In this document: piece by piece, positions 1 through 6,952 of the stretch
Layout of the letters: every line of letters starts with the position of its first letter
Position numbering within the stretch: position 1 is the first letter of the stretch
Assembly: GCA_030587605.1 (NCBI GenBank)
Contig: JAUQYT010000014.1
Span: 1-9,609 of the forward strand
Direction: 5' to 3'
DNA length: 9,609 nucleotides
Source: Candidatus Njordarchaeum guaymasense
GTDB taxonomy: Archaea; Asgardarchaeota; Njordarchaeia; Njordarchaeales; Njordarchaeaceae
The notes under the pieces: model-generated
What the model was told of the DNA's origin: nothing
The model's input: the letters and a program-made list of their open reading frames with translations, nothing else
The model's database searches: none
Position numbers and translations under genes: made by a program

Positions 1-408
1 TTATTTGTCCAGTCCCGGACTGAATAGCTTATCTACGCAGGTTCAGCTTGTTGATGTCTCTGGAGTTAGGGCTCTAATGGGCAGTTTCTACTGGGACCGC
101 GCCGAAAGACTCAAAGACTCGCCAGTATTTGAGTCTAATTCCCCCGAACCCTTTTTCCTTGGTTCCTCATTAGTCAAGGTCATTTGGATGCAAAGAGGAG
201 CATCCCAAACGCTATAAGGAAGACAGAAATTGCGAACTTTTGAAATCCCCCACGATTCTTCTTTCTCTGCACCTAATGAACGTCATTTGTCTTCAGTCGC
301 TTGGTTCTCGTGCAAGCCAATTCACAGCGCCCGACAATGCTAAATAGCGCCCTGCATTCAATACTTCCACCGCAATTATGAGGAACAAGGGATGAGGGAA
401 CAGTCTAC
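1..408. other. non-coding region upstream of the first hydrolase
   Basis: No convincing gene is seen here on either strand. The segment holds a 6-bp inverted repeat with a one-base centre at 10-22 (CAGTCC/GGACTG), which might belong to the end of a gene outside the window, and the first copy of a dispersed repeat at 79-144. An open frame at 5-217 exists, but it runs through the repeat and has no recognisable protein features. The last part of the segment must carry the promoter of the hydrolase at 409; a weak AT-rich stretch (CTAAATAG, about 340-347) is the only TATA-like candidate seen. Confidence 0.6.
79..144. repeat. dispersed intergenic repeat, copy A
   Basis: This is the fullest of three related intergenic copies. 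Its left part (79-115, from GGGCAGTTTCTACT to GACTCAAA) recurs almost exactly at 2694-2731. Its right part (about 93-144) recurs with scattered changes at 1469-1520. It contains a perfect 9-bp inverted repeat, AGACTCAAA at 107-115 and TTTGAGTCT at 128-136, around a 12-base loop. A T-run follows (about 152-156), as also happens after copy B. Similarity and palindrome are read directly. Whether it is a terminator-like element, a small RNA or a miniature mobile element is not decided. Confidence 0.75.
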
Positions 409-1209
409 TTGCCAAAAGTAAAATGTGGCGACATAAATGTCTGTTATGAGGTTAGAGGCAAGGGGTTCCCAGTCGTGATGATAATGGGACTGTCTGGCAA
501 TATGGATTCGTGGGATCCAAGACTAATCGAAGGTCTTTCAGAGAAATACTCAACAGTGCTCTTCGATAACAGAGGCGCAGGTCGCACGGATGCACCTAAG
601 GTTGACTATTCGATTAAGATGTTTGCCGATGACACGGCGAGACTAATGGATAACCTGAAGATACAGAGAGCGCACGTGTTTGGCATTTCTATGGGAGGAG
701 CGATAGCACAGGAATTGACCCTAAGCTATCCACAGAAGGTGGAGAAGCTTGTCCTATGCTCATCGAACTGTGGAATAAGCAAGTCGGTGCCCGCGTCGCC
801 TAAGGTGATGAGTGTTATGATGAGTTGCATGAGTCCAGCTGCAAAACCAGAGGACATGGTAAGCAAAATGGTTTCACTCGCCTTCACTGAAGAATTCATC
901 AAGAGTAACTCCGATATCATTAAACAGCGAATAGAGCGGGCTCTGACAGTTCCAATTGCGCCGGACGCGTTCAGGCGACAGTTGATGGCGGCTTCGGTTT
1001 GGGACTCGTATGCTCGGCTTCCAATGATCAAAGCTCCCACCTTAGTGATGGCAGGGAAGAAGGATATCCTCGTGCCTCCAGAGAATGCCAGAATCCTAGC
1101 TGATAGAATACCGGGAGCAAAACTCATCTACTTCGAGGAAAGCGGACATTTACTCCCGTCACATGAACCTGACAGAGTTCTAAGCACTCTACTCCAGTTC
1201 TTTGCGTGA
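409..1209 (+). CDS. alpha/beta-hydrolase fold protein, TTG start
   Basis: A 266-residue single-domain hydrolase, probably cytoplasmic, as no signal peptide or membrane segment is seen. The alpha/beta-hydrolase layout is clear: an N-terminal strand pair, the oxyanion-turn region IMGLSGN near residues 25-31, DNRGAGRT at 53-60, the nucleophile elbow GISMGG with Ser94, a candidate acid Asp219 in GKKDILVPP, and the catalytic His247 in SGH. The triad is therefore complete. Such proteins include esterases, lactonases and C-C bond hydrolases; the substrate cannot be read from sequence. TTG at 409 is chosen because the protein then begins MPK, like the next hydrolase, and no in-frame ATG lies just upstream; a purine-rich GAGGG lies about 10 bases before it. 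The C-terminus ends soon after the last helix, as in compact family members. It shares the fold but only modest identity with the hydrolase at 1690. Confidence 0.88.
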   Translation: MPKVKCGDINVCYEVRGKGFPVVMIMGLSGNMDSWDPRLIEGLSEKYSTVLFDNRGAGRTDAPKVDYSIKMFADDTARLMDNLKIQRAHVFGISMGGAIAQELTLSYPQKVEKLVLCSSNCGISKSVPASPKVMSVMMSCMSPAAKPEDMVSKMVSLAFTEEFIKSNSDIIKQRIERALTVPIAPDAFRRQLMAASVWDSYARLPMIKAPTLVMAGKKDILVPPENARILADRIPGAKLIYFEESGHLLPSHEPDRVLSTLLQFFA

Positions 1210-1242
1210 AGTATGTTGGCACGTTGGATTTGATTCATGTGA

Positions 1243-1258
1243 TTCTGTTTTAACAGAA
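1243..1258. repeat. perfect 7-bp inverted repeat
   Basis: TTCTGTT at 1243-1249 and AACAGAA at 1252-1258 are perfect inverted copies separated by two bases. They begin 34 bases after the stop of the first hydrolase. A two-base spacer is too short for a good hairpin loop unless the inner pairs open, so the site looks more like a dimeric protein binding site than a terminator. No second copy was noticed in the window, so its role is unknown. Confidence 0.5.
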
Positions 1259-1468
1259 ACTCCTTATTTGGATCCGGCAAGTTTCGGCAATCCACATGAC
1301 AACTATGACAAGAAAAGTTGAAGCAATTAACCAATCATCGACGCGAACCCAAACGTCATTATGATCTCAACTTTTAAGACCTAGATGTCTCAACCCTCTT
1401 TTTCTCGGGACATGCGCGCGTATTCAAAACACGCTTGACCGGTGGCTTCAGACAGATTTGAATGTACG

Positions 1469-1520
1469 CGGGCCCGCGCCTAAAGCCTCAAAGACCAGGC
1501 AGTATTTGAGTCCCATTCCC
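1469..1520. repeat. dispersed intergenic repeat, copy B
   Basis: This stretch matches the right part of copy A (about 93-144) along roughly 50 bases, including the shared blocks CCGCGCC, CTCAAAGAC, CAGTATTTGAGTC and ATTCCC. The inverted repeat is kept in shortened form: CTCAAA at 1487-1492 and TTTGAG at 1505-1510, again with a 12-base loop. The left part of copy A is not clearly present. A T-run follows shortly after, as in copy A. It lies between the two hydrolase genes. Confidence 0.7.
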
Positions 1521-1648
1521 TGCCAATCTCTTTTTGGTCCACTTTAAATTTTGTGCTAGCACTAACGCTCGCAGAGATATCCAAAGCCAGTGCGTACTAA
1601 GATGCAGACCTCGAAACCTCGCAGACATTAGCTGTTGGAGCATGTCGG

Positions 1649-1656
1649 ATTTAAGA
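1649..1656 (+). promoter_or_regulatory. possible TATA element for the second hydrolase
   Basis: ATTTAAGA lies about 33-41 bases before the ATG at 1690, a spacing that would put the transcript start some 10-15 bases ahead of the gene. A GGTGG just upstream of the ATG could serve as a ribosome binding site. This rests on position and base composition only. Confidence 0.3.
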
Positions 1657-1689
1657 GACTTGGAGTATACAGGATATCTGGTGGTTTGA

Positions 1690-2577
1690 ATGCCCAAAGC
1701 AACTTCAGATAAGATTACGCTTGAATATGAGACGATTGGGAACCCAAATTCAAAGCCATTACTATTGATCGCTGGGCTAGGAAGTCAGCTGATTGCTTGG
1801 CCCGATGATCTATGCAATGAATTTGCGAAAAAAGTTTTCTTTGTAATCCGTTTTGATAGCCGAGATGTGGGATTATCAACAAAACTTGGAAATGCCGGGA
1901 TACCAGATTTTACGAAAATCACTGAGGCTTACGCGAAAGGTGAAAGACCAAACGTCCCTTATTCATTAGAAGACATGGCGGACGATGCAATTAGTATCTT
2001 GAATGCACTTAAGATTGATAAAGCGCATATCTGCGGTGCTTCAATGGGCGGTATGATCGCTCAGGTGTTAGCATATAGACATCCCTCAAGGGTACTTTCT
2101 CTTAGTGTTATCTCCAGTACAACTGGAAATCCAGCGTTACCCCAAGGGAAACCAGAAGTATTGGCAGCATTTTTCGCTCCTCTTCCCTCTGAACGTGAAG
2201 CATATATCGAAGAAACAGTTCGAAGAGACCAACTAATCTATGGAACTTATAGGTTTGATAAGAACCGAGGAAGAGAATATCGATCAAGGGAGTTTGATCG
2301 TTGCTTTTACCCCGAAGGATCTATTCGCCAAATGGCGGCGACATCGGTGCCGGGAAATATCAAGCCCAAGATCTCAGCGATCAGAGCGCCAACAGTTGTC
2401 ATTCATGGGAGCGAAGATCCATTCTATCCTGTTGAGGCTGCCAAGGAAATTGCCAGTGAGATACCTGGCGCAAGACTGGTTATCCTGAAAGGCATGGGTC
2501 ATGTTGGTTTTCCCCGTGAAGTGATTCCACAGATCGTCAAAGCAGTGGTTGAGAATAGTAACAGATCTGATCATTAG
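1690..2577 (+). CDS. alpha/beta-hydrolase fold protein
   Basis: A 295-residue hydrolase that starts with ATG just after a GGTGG ribosome-binding-like stretch. Family marks are the oxyanion-turn region IAGLGSQ near 27-33, FDSRDVGLST at 55-64, the nucleophile elbow GASMGG with Ser118, a candidate acid Asp243 in GSEDPFYP, and the catalytic His271 in GMGH. The triad is complete. The RDxGxS pattern after the third strand is seen in a subgroup of these enzymes that includes RdmC-like methylesterases; this is only a hint, and the substrate is unknown. The lid region (about 150-220) is longer and more charged than in the neighbour at 409. The two share the MPK start, the order of motifs and the C-terminal pattern around IPGA, which suggests distant relatives rather than a recent duplication. 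The gene is bracketed by repeat copies B and C. Confidence 0.9.
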   Translation: MPKATSDKITLEYETIGNPNSKPLLLIAGLGSQLIAWPDDLCNEFAKKVFFVIRFDSRDVGLSTKLGNAGIPDFTKITEAYAKGERPNVPYSLEDMADDAISILNALKIDKAHICGASMGGMIAQVLAYRHPSRVLSLSVISSTTGNPALPQGKPEVLAAFFAPLPSEREAYIEETVRRDQLIYGTYRFDKNRGREYRSREFDRCFYPEGSIRQMAATSVPGNIKPKISAIRAPTVVIHGSEDPFYPVEAAKEIASEIPGARLVILKGMGHVGFPREVIPQIVKAVVENSNRSDH

Positions 2578-2655
2578 TCCATTTTTCTGGCTACTTGGCT
2601 TCTTGGATGACTCCTTAAGAGTAGTAGCCTTCGCCAGTCAAACACTTTCGCTTTG

Positions 2656-2672
2656 ACTCGATTCTGTCGAGT
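2656..2672. repeat. 6-bp hairpin between hydrolase and thrS
   Basis: ACTCGA at 2656-2661 and TCGAGT at 2667-2672 form a perfect 6-bp stem with a five-base loop. It lies about 80 bases after the hydrolase stop. No strong T-run follows directly, so it is only a weak terminator candidate. Confidence 0.4.
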
Positions 2673-2693
2673 ATTCTACGGTTGTGCTCTTTC

Positions 2694-2731
2694 GGGCAGT
2701 TTCTACTAGGGACCGAGCCGAAAGACTCAAA
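2694..2731. repeat. dispersed intergenic repeat, copy C (partial)
   Basis: This stretch matches the left part of copy A (79-115) with one inserted base and one substitution, from GGGCAGTTTCTACT through GACTCAAA. The match stops just where the loop of the copy A inverted repeat begins, so only one arm of the palindrome is kept. The base context just before both copies (GCTCT a few bases upstream) is also shared. Confidence 0.75.
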
Positions 2732-2812
2732 TACCACTTTTGTGCTGTTTTGTGAAGACGGCTTTGTTCTGAGGTGAAGCTTTCGTTGTCTTGGAGGGAT
2801 TTACAAACCGCT

Positions 2813-2863
2813 GGTAGCTGCTGATAGACTAGTTTTCCCTAGCGGTAGCTGTTTGATTAGCGG
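2813..2863. repeat. short direct repeats in the thrS leader region
   Basis: GGTAGCTG occurs at 2813-2820 and again at 2844-2851, each followed by a similar TGAT/AG context, and TAGCGG occurs at 2840-2845 and 2858-2863. They lie 180-230 bases before thrS. They may be chance or the remains of a small duplication; no binding protein can be named. Confidence 0.35.
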
Positions 2864-3040
2864 TTCAGAGTCTCTTCAAGAATGCCGCGAAAGATCCCCT
2901 GCTGAAGCTTCCTTCTGTCTTCTTTGTGCCTATGAATATGATCGTGTTGAGAAGGTCTTAGCAGAGGCTATCGCAGTATATGGACAAGGAAATAAGCCAA
3001 GAGAGGAATATAGAAGCCGTTCAGGAGATGGATATACAAA

Positions 3041-4960
3041 ATGTCAGCCAAAGGAAAGGAAGCAAACGCCGTAGAATTAACTTTCCCCGACGGGTCAAAG
3101 AAAAAGTACCGCAAAGGAGTAACGCCGCTTGAGGTTGCCAGTGACATTGGACGCAGACTTGCTGCCGACGCGATAGCAGCGAAAGTCGATGGAGTACCAG
3201 TCGACCTAAACTCACGTGTGGATGGAGACTCCAGGTTCGAGGTGCTTACCTTTGACTCGAAGGAAGGAAAAGAGGTTCTAAGACACTCAGCTGCCCACAT
3301 ACTTGCACATGCCGCAACGGAACTCTACCCTCAGGCGCTCCCAACAATAGGCCCCGCTGTCGAAGATGGTTTTTACTACGACTTTGATATGAGGCCCGTC
3401 AGCTCAGATGATTTGGAGAAGATTGAGGCAAAAATGAACGAGATTATCAAGGCAGATCTACCATTCAAGAAGGTCATTGTTCCCAAGAAGCAGGCTGTCG
3501 AACTCTTCAAAGGCAACAAGTACAAGGTTGAACTAATCGGGGAATTCGGGGGAGACCAAGTTTCAGTCTACGAACAAGGCAGGTTCAAAGACTTCTGTAG
3601 GGGTCCCCACGTTCTAAGCACAGGAAAAGTGGGAGCAGTCAAGCTGACGAAAGTTGCTGGAGCTTACTGGCGCGGCGACGCGAATAACCCACAGCTCCAG
3701 AGGATTTACGGGGTTGCTTTCCCAACAGAAAAGATGCTCAAAGACTATATCCACATGCTCGAGGAAGCAGAGAAAAGAGACCATCGCAAACTTGGACGCG
3801 AGCTTGAACTGTTCAGTTTCCATGAAGAAGGACCAGGAATGCCTTTCTTTTTGCCCAGAGGACTCTTCCTAAAGAATGAACTAATAGAACTGGAAAGAGA
3901 GGAACACAAGAAAAGAGGTTACGTGGAAATACAGACGCCACAAATACTGAGCAGTAGTTTGTGGAAGCAGTCAGGGCACATTGACACGTACAAGGAGTAC
4001 ATGTACTTCACGGAGATTGAGGGAGCACAGTTCGCCGTGAAACCGATGAACTGTCCAGGGGCGATACTCGTCTACAACGAGAGGAAACACAGCTACCGCG
4101 AACTGCCATTGCGCATAGCTGAGTTTGGAATAGTGCACAGACATGAGCTCTCCGGAACGCTCTCAGGGCTGTTCAGAGTGAGAACGTTGACGCAAGACGA
4201 TGCCCATCTATTCTTCGCACCTGAGCAGGCGCGGGATGAGATAATAGGGCTGATTGATTTCATAGCGCACATCTACAAGATATTCGGATTCGACTTCCAC
4301 GTTGAGCTAAGCACGAAACCAGATAGACATATAGGAACGGAAGAAGCTTGGGAGGCAGCGACGAACATGCTCAAAGAGGCACTTGAATCTAGGAAAATGA
4401 AGTACAAGATCAACCCCGGTGAAGGAGCCTTCTACGGACCAAAAGTAGACTTTCACATCAAGGATGCGATTGGCAGAACGTGGCAGTGCGCTACGATCCA
4501 GCTTGACATGAACCTTCCCGAGCGGTTCAATGTCACATACGTGGGTGAAGATGGCAAAGAACATCGCTGTGTCATGATTCACAGAGTGATTTTTGGAAGC
4601 TTGGAGAGATTCATAGGAATCCTTATAGAACACTACGCAGGCAAGTTGCCGCTGTGGCTGAACGCAGTCCAAGCAGTATTCATCAATGTAGCTGACAGGC
4701 ATAGCGACGCATGCATCAAAGCGAAGGAGAAACTAGAGAGAAACAGGATTAGCGCAAACGTCGACATGCGAAACGAAACGGTTGAGGCGAAGATAAGGGA
4801 CGCGCACCTTCAGAAGGTCAACTACATACTTGTCATAGGCGACAAGGAAGTTAAAGACGACACGGTAACGGTTAGAACAAGAGACAACGTGATACTGGGC
4901 GCAATGAAAATAGATGCCCTCATTGAGAAACTCAGTCTGGAAATCAATGAAAGAAGGTGA
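3041..4960 (+). CDS. thrS: threonyl-tRNA synthetase, bacterial type
   Basis: A 639-residue class II synthetase that charges tRNA-Thr in the cytoplasm. Domains in order: TGS (about 10-70), the N2 editing domain (about 75-225) with HSAAH (His82, His86) and CRGPH (Cys186, His190), the catalytic core (about 245-535) and the anticodon-binding domain (about 545-635). The zinc ligands that recognise threonine are Cys338 in MNCPG, His389 in DDAHLF and His514 in MIHR. Motif 2 carries HRHE (366-369) and motif 3 GSLERF (519-524). Length and residues match the complete bacterial enzyme, so it should both charge threonine and clear mischarged serine. Most archaea instead have a ThrRS with an unrelated N-terminal editing domain, or a split pair, so this gene probably came from bacteria at some time. 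ATG at 3041 is preceded by AGGAG at 13 bases and gives a normal TGS start. Confidence 0.97.
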   Translation: MSAKGKEANAVELTFPDGSKKKYRKGVTPLEVASDIGRRLAADAIAAKVDGVPVDLNSRVDGDSRFEVLTFDSKEGKEVLRHSAAHILAHAATELYPQALPTIGPAVEDGFYYDFDMRPVSSDDLEKIEAKMNEIIKADLPFKKVIVPKKQAVELFKGNKYKVELIGEFGGDQVSVYEQGRFKDFCRGPHVLSTGKVGAVKLTKVAGAYWRGDANNPQLQRIYGVAFPTEKMLKDYIHMLEEAEKRDHRKLGRELELFSFHEEGPGMPFFLPRGLFLKNELIELEREEHKKRGYVEIQTPQILSSSLWKQSGHIDTYKEYMYFTEIEGAQFAVKPMNCPGAILVYNERKHSYRELPLRIAEFGIVHRHELSGTLSGLFRVRTLTQDDAHLFFAPEQARDEIIGLIDFIAHIYKIFGFDFHVELSTKPDRHIGTEEAWEAATNMLKEALESRKMKYKINPGEGAFYGPKVDFHIKDAIGRTWQCATIQLDMNLPERFNVTYVGEDGKEHRCVMIHRVIFGSLERFIGILIEHYAGKLPLWLNAVQAVFINVADRHSDACIKAKEKLERNRISANVDMRNETVEAKIRDAHLQKVNYILVIGDKEVKDDTVTVRTRDNVILGAMKIDALIEKLSLEINERR

Positions 4961-5004
4961 AAACAACTGAGGCACAACCAAGGGAAACGTCGTTCCACTC
5001 TTCC

Positions 5005-5024
5005 ACTCATTTCTTTGTTTTATT
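5005..5024 (+). terminator. possible T-rich terminator after thrS
   Basis: A pyrimidine-rich tract with several T-runs (TTTCTTTG, TTTTATT) lies about 45-65 bases after the thrS stop. Archaeal RNA polymerase often stops on such tracts without a hairpin. No stem is seen here, so the call rests on base composition alone. Confidence 0.3.
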
Positions 5025-5163
5025 GAACAGAAACCAAAAACTCAAGAGAGACCATTCCTCCACCACACTGTTTCACCCCACTAAAAACCCAGATGCCTGT
5101 CCATGATAGGGCTACATGTTCACGAGTTTCAACTTGTAATCGGGCAAGGAGTGTCAGCCGAAG

Positions 5164-5172
5164 GCATTAAAT
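5164..5172 (+). promoter_or_regulatory. possible TATA element of the membrane-protein gene
   Basis: CATTAAATG follows a purine-rich CGAAGG that could be the TFB-recognition element. A start about 25 bases downstream would give a leader of roughly 20 bases that just includes the AGGAGGT ribosome binding site at 5197-5203. The geometry is consistent, but the sequence match is weak. Confidence 0.35.
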
Positions 5173-5211
5173 GGTTTGGCAAACGATTCCTATCCCAGGA
5201 GGTCTTTGAAA

Positions 5212-5850
5212 ATGATACCAACACCCGCTGCGCAACAAGCACTCGCAATCCTCCGAGATGCGTCCAAGTTCCAGTGGTATGTCATCCCGATCTTTTTGCT
5301 CGTCCTCCTCGCATATAGCAACGAGATCGAGAGAAGGAAGTGGAACATCGTCCTAGGCGCCGCCGCCTTCTGGGGCATGGATCTATTCAACGAGATCTGG
5401 AACGCTCTCGTCTTCCACTTCACAGACTACGCTGCTGTGTGGATGACTCCAGGAAACACAGCGTACCTGATCTTCATCGGACTCAACATCGAGATCACGA
5501 TGATGTTCGCCATAATGGGTCTGTTCGTTCTGAAAATTCTACCAGAGAACAAGAAGATGAAGATCTTTGGGAAGATCCCAAACCGATGGTTTTTCGCGGT
5601 CTTCAACTCCATCCTCTCCGTCATAGTGGAAATCGTACTGAATGCTGCTGGCGCACTCGTATGGGAGTACCCCTGGTGGAACGTGTGGGCCCCGTGGCTG
5701 ATCTTCCTCATAGGCTATCTGCCTTTCAATGTTGTAGCATTCTGGGTCTACGATGCCAAGACGATGAAAAAGAAGTTCACGATATTGGGAACGGTGCTCG
5801 CCGTAGATCTCATCTGCATTGCGATCTTCGTGCCCCTTGGATGGATCTAA
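5212..5850 (+). CDS. six-helix integral membrane protein, function unknown
   Basis: A 212-residue very hydrophobic protein that I do not recognise. Six membrane segments are apparent at about 21-36, 45-69, 83-109, 125-150, 157-179 and 189-211. Polar and acidic residues sit inside or at the edge of several: FWGMDLFNEIWN in the second, GLNIEIT in the third, IVEIVLN in the fourth, and a tryptophan-rich loop WEYPWWNVWAPW before the fifth. Such buried Asp, Glu and Asn suggest a transporter, channel or membrane enzyme rather than an anchor, but no family signature is clear. The start is ATG at 5212, nine bases after a near-ideal AGGAGGT; an in-frame TTG at 5176 lacks this and lies upstream of the binding site. 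Third codon positions look richer in C than in the hydrolases (many ATC, CTC, TTC), hinting at strong expression or a different origin. A T-run follows the stop, so it is probably its own unit. Confidence 0.85.
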   Translation: MIPTPAAQQALAILRDASKFQWYVIPIFLLVLLAYSNEIERRKWNIVLGAAAFWGMDLFNEIWNALVFHFTDYAAVWMTPGNTAYLIFIGLNIEITMMFAIMGLFVLKILPENKKMKIFGKIPNRWFFAVFNSILSVIVEIVLNAAGALVWEYPWWNVWAPWLIFLIGYLPFNVVAFWVYDAKTMKKKFTILGTVLAVDLICIAIFVPLGWI

Positions 5851-5865
5851 GGTCGGGGACGCCTC

Positions 5866-5880
5866 ACTTTCCTTTTTTTC
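5866..5880 (+). terminator. T-rich terminator after the membrane protein
   Basis: ACTTTCC followed by seven T lies 16-30 bases after the stop codon. A T-run at this distance is typical for factor-independent stops in archaea. No hairpin precedes it. Confidence 0.45.
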
Positions 5881-5930
5881 GCAGCATGGAATACATTGAA
5901 GAAAAGAGTCTGATGACTGAGTAATATGTC

Positions 5931-5949
5931 AAGACAAAAGTCTTAAAAT
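5931..5949 (+). promoter_or_regulatory. TATA-like element overlapped by an inverted repeat, before the first TrmB-type gene
   Basis: CTTAAAATA (5942-5950) looks like an archaeal TATA element and would place the transcript start near 5970. AAGAC at 5931-5935 and GTCTT at 5940-5944 form a perfect 5-bp inverted repeat around AAAA, covering the expected TFB-recognition element and the left edge of the TATA element. This is where an autoregulating repressor could sit. The arrangement is seen; the role is inferred. Confidence 0.35.
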
Positions 5950-5995
5950 AGCGAGTTACTTTCAGTAGCTTGGAGGATTGGGAGAAAGAGGAGTC

Positions 5996-6916
5996 ATGGA
6001 GCCTAATAGCACAGTTGAGAAACTGAAGGCTTTCGGATTAATGGAAAACGAGGCCAAGGTTTACCTCTCACTCGTCCTCAGAGGACCTCTGGGTCCGAGC
6101 GAGATCGCAGCTGTTAGTAGGGTTGCCAGAGCTGAGGTTCATAGGCATCTACGGTCACTGCAGAACAGAGGCTTCTGCCTCATGGTGGCAGGAAAGACCA
6201 AGAGATACTCCGCTATCCCTGCAGACACGGTACTCACTTCGATAGTTGAGCAAGAGGAAATCAAAGCGGATCTAATGACCAAGAGAAAGAACGAGATACT
6301 ATCGCGTTGGATCAATTCGCAGACGCATGGTATGTTAGCAGGGACGGAGTCTGAAAAGCTCCAAGTTTTGAAGGACACAGAGATAGCGCTGGAACGAGGA
6401 ACCAAGATGGTAATGGACGCAAAGACGGTTGCTCGGGCTCTGATCCATGGCCAGACTGTTAGGACTTACGTTTCCAGCACAGCCTTGGAAAGCATCGAGA
6501 ACTTGAAGATTCTTGAAACCAGAAAAGGAGAGAAGCAAGCAGAGATCCGCATCTTGGCGGTTTCTCCACTTGAAGAAACCAAGAACCTCAGAGACATTAT
6601 GAGAAACTTTGAGTTTCCCTTAGAACTGAACATCAGATGGGCAACCTCACCTGTATTGGAGAGCTTGCCCGACACGATCATCAAAGATGAAGACGAGGTG
6701 CTCATACGCATCACCCCGGCAAGAGGACAAGAACAAGGTGTCAATAGGAGAGATATCAAAGCCATATGGACTAACGTTCAGTCACTTATCAATCCCTTCA
6801 CTACCTTGTTTGACGAAAACTGGAACAAGGCGATCCGCTTCGATGCTGAGAGAGCCTCGCGCGGTTCCGTGTTGAGGGGCGACAGGATAAAAGAGGAAAT
6901 CAGCAGCGCTGAATAG
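5996..6916 (+). CDS. TrmB-family transcriptional regulator (first of a pair)
   Basis: A 306-residue regulator counted from ATG at 5996. Residues about 5-75 form a winged helix: the opening LKAFGLMENEAKVYLSL is typical of the TrmB family, a probable recognition helix covers RVARAEVHRHLRSLQNRG (42-59), and the wing is KTKRYSAIP (67-75). A short charged helix (about 83-104) leads to a C-terminal sensor-like domain that starts with LQVLKD and ends with LFDENWNKA, the usual closing motif of this family. TrmB proteins control sugar uptake and central metabolism in archaea, often as repressors; the ligand here is unknown, and the sensor domain is shorter than in the maltose regulator TrmB. Start choice is uncertain: an in-frame TTG at 5978 would add six residues, and the GAGGAG before the ATG is very close to it. 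It is followed after 36 bases by a second TrmB-type gene, so the two are probably co-transcribed. Confidence 0.87.
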   Translation: MEPNSTVEKLKAFGLMENEAKVYLSLVLRGPLGPSEIAAVSRVARAEVHRHLRSLQNRGFCLMVAGKTKRYSAIPADTVLTSIVEQEEIKADLMTKRKNEILSRWINSQTHGMLAGTESEKLQVLKDTEIALERGTKMVMDAKTVARALIHGQTVRTYVSSTALESIENLKILETRKGEKQAEIRILAVSPLEETKNLRDIMRNFEFPLELNIRWATSPVLESLPDTIIKDEDEVLIRITPARGQEQGVNRRDIKAIWTNVQSLINPFTTLFDENWNKAIRFDAERASRGSVLRGDRIKEEISSAE

Positions 6917-6952
6917 TTCTATGTTGACGAGGGGTTAGTAACAATCAAGTTC

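Larger units (their letters stand above)
1210..1689. other. 480-bp intergenic region between the two hydrolases
   Basis: No gene is seen. From left to right the region holds a 7-bp inverted repeat at 1243-1258, a T-rich run near 1396-1405 that could end transcription of the first hydrolase, the second copy of the dispersed repeat at 1469-1520 followed by another T-run near 1529-1535, and a TATA-like element near 1649-1656 before the second hydrolase. Short open frames on the minus strand here lack any protein-like character. Confidence 0.6.
2578..3040. other. 463-bp intergenic region before thrS
   Basis: No gene is called here. It holds a 6-bp hairpin at 2656-2672, the third (partial) copy of the dispersed repeat at 2694-2731, and a short direct repeat at 2813-2863. 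A frame opening with TTG at 2853 runs into thrS and contains a FCLLC stretch, but it has no clear ribosome binding site and overlaps thrS by 34 bases, so it is not called. The part nearest thrS carries AGGAG at 3023-3027, 13 bases before the thrS start. No clear TATA element was found. Confidence 0.55.

Noticed and set aside
5..217. 70-codon frame at the left end
   Set aside because: It runs through repeat copy A and has no protein-like pattern; a repeat and a gene tail are better explanations than a small protein.
726..1127. 133-codon minus-strand open frame inside the first hydrolase
   Set aside because: The plus strand encodes a complete catalytic triad in family order; the minus frame shows only low-complexity Ser/Leu/Ile sequence.
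79..2731. CRISPR array made from the three repeats
   Set aside because: The copies are more than 1 kb apart with genes between them, differ in length and sequence, and show no unit spacers.
2578..3040. T-box or other riboswitch leader for thrS
   Set aside because: No T-box consensus, specifier loop or antiterminator was found, and such leaders are a bacterial feature. Only short repeats and a weak hairpin are present.
2853..3074. Small open frame with a FCLLC stretch before thrS
   Set aside because: It starts at TTG with no clear ribosome binding site, overlaps thrS by 34 bases, has a lone cysteine pair and no family resemblance that I recognise. It may be chance.
5340..5924. 194-codon open frame in another frame over the membrane-protein gene
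   Set aside because: It is arginine- and histidine-rich with no domain features, as expected for the shadow of a C-rich coding frame. The membrane protein has the strong ribosome binding site and coherent membrane segments.
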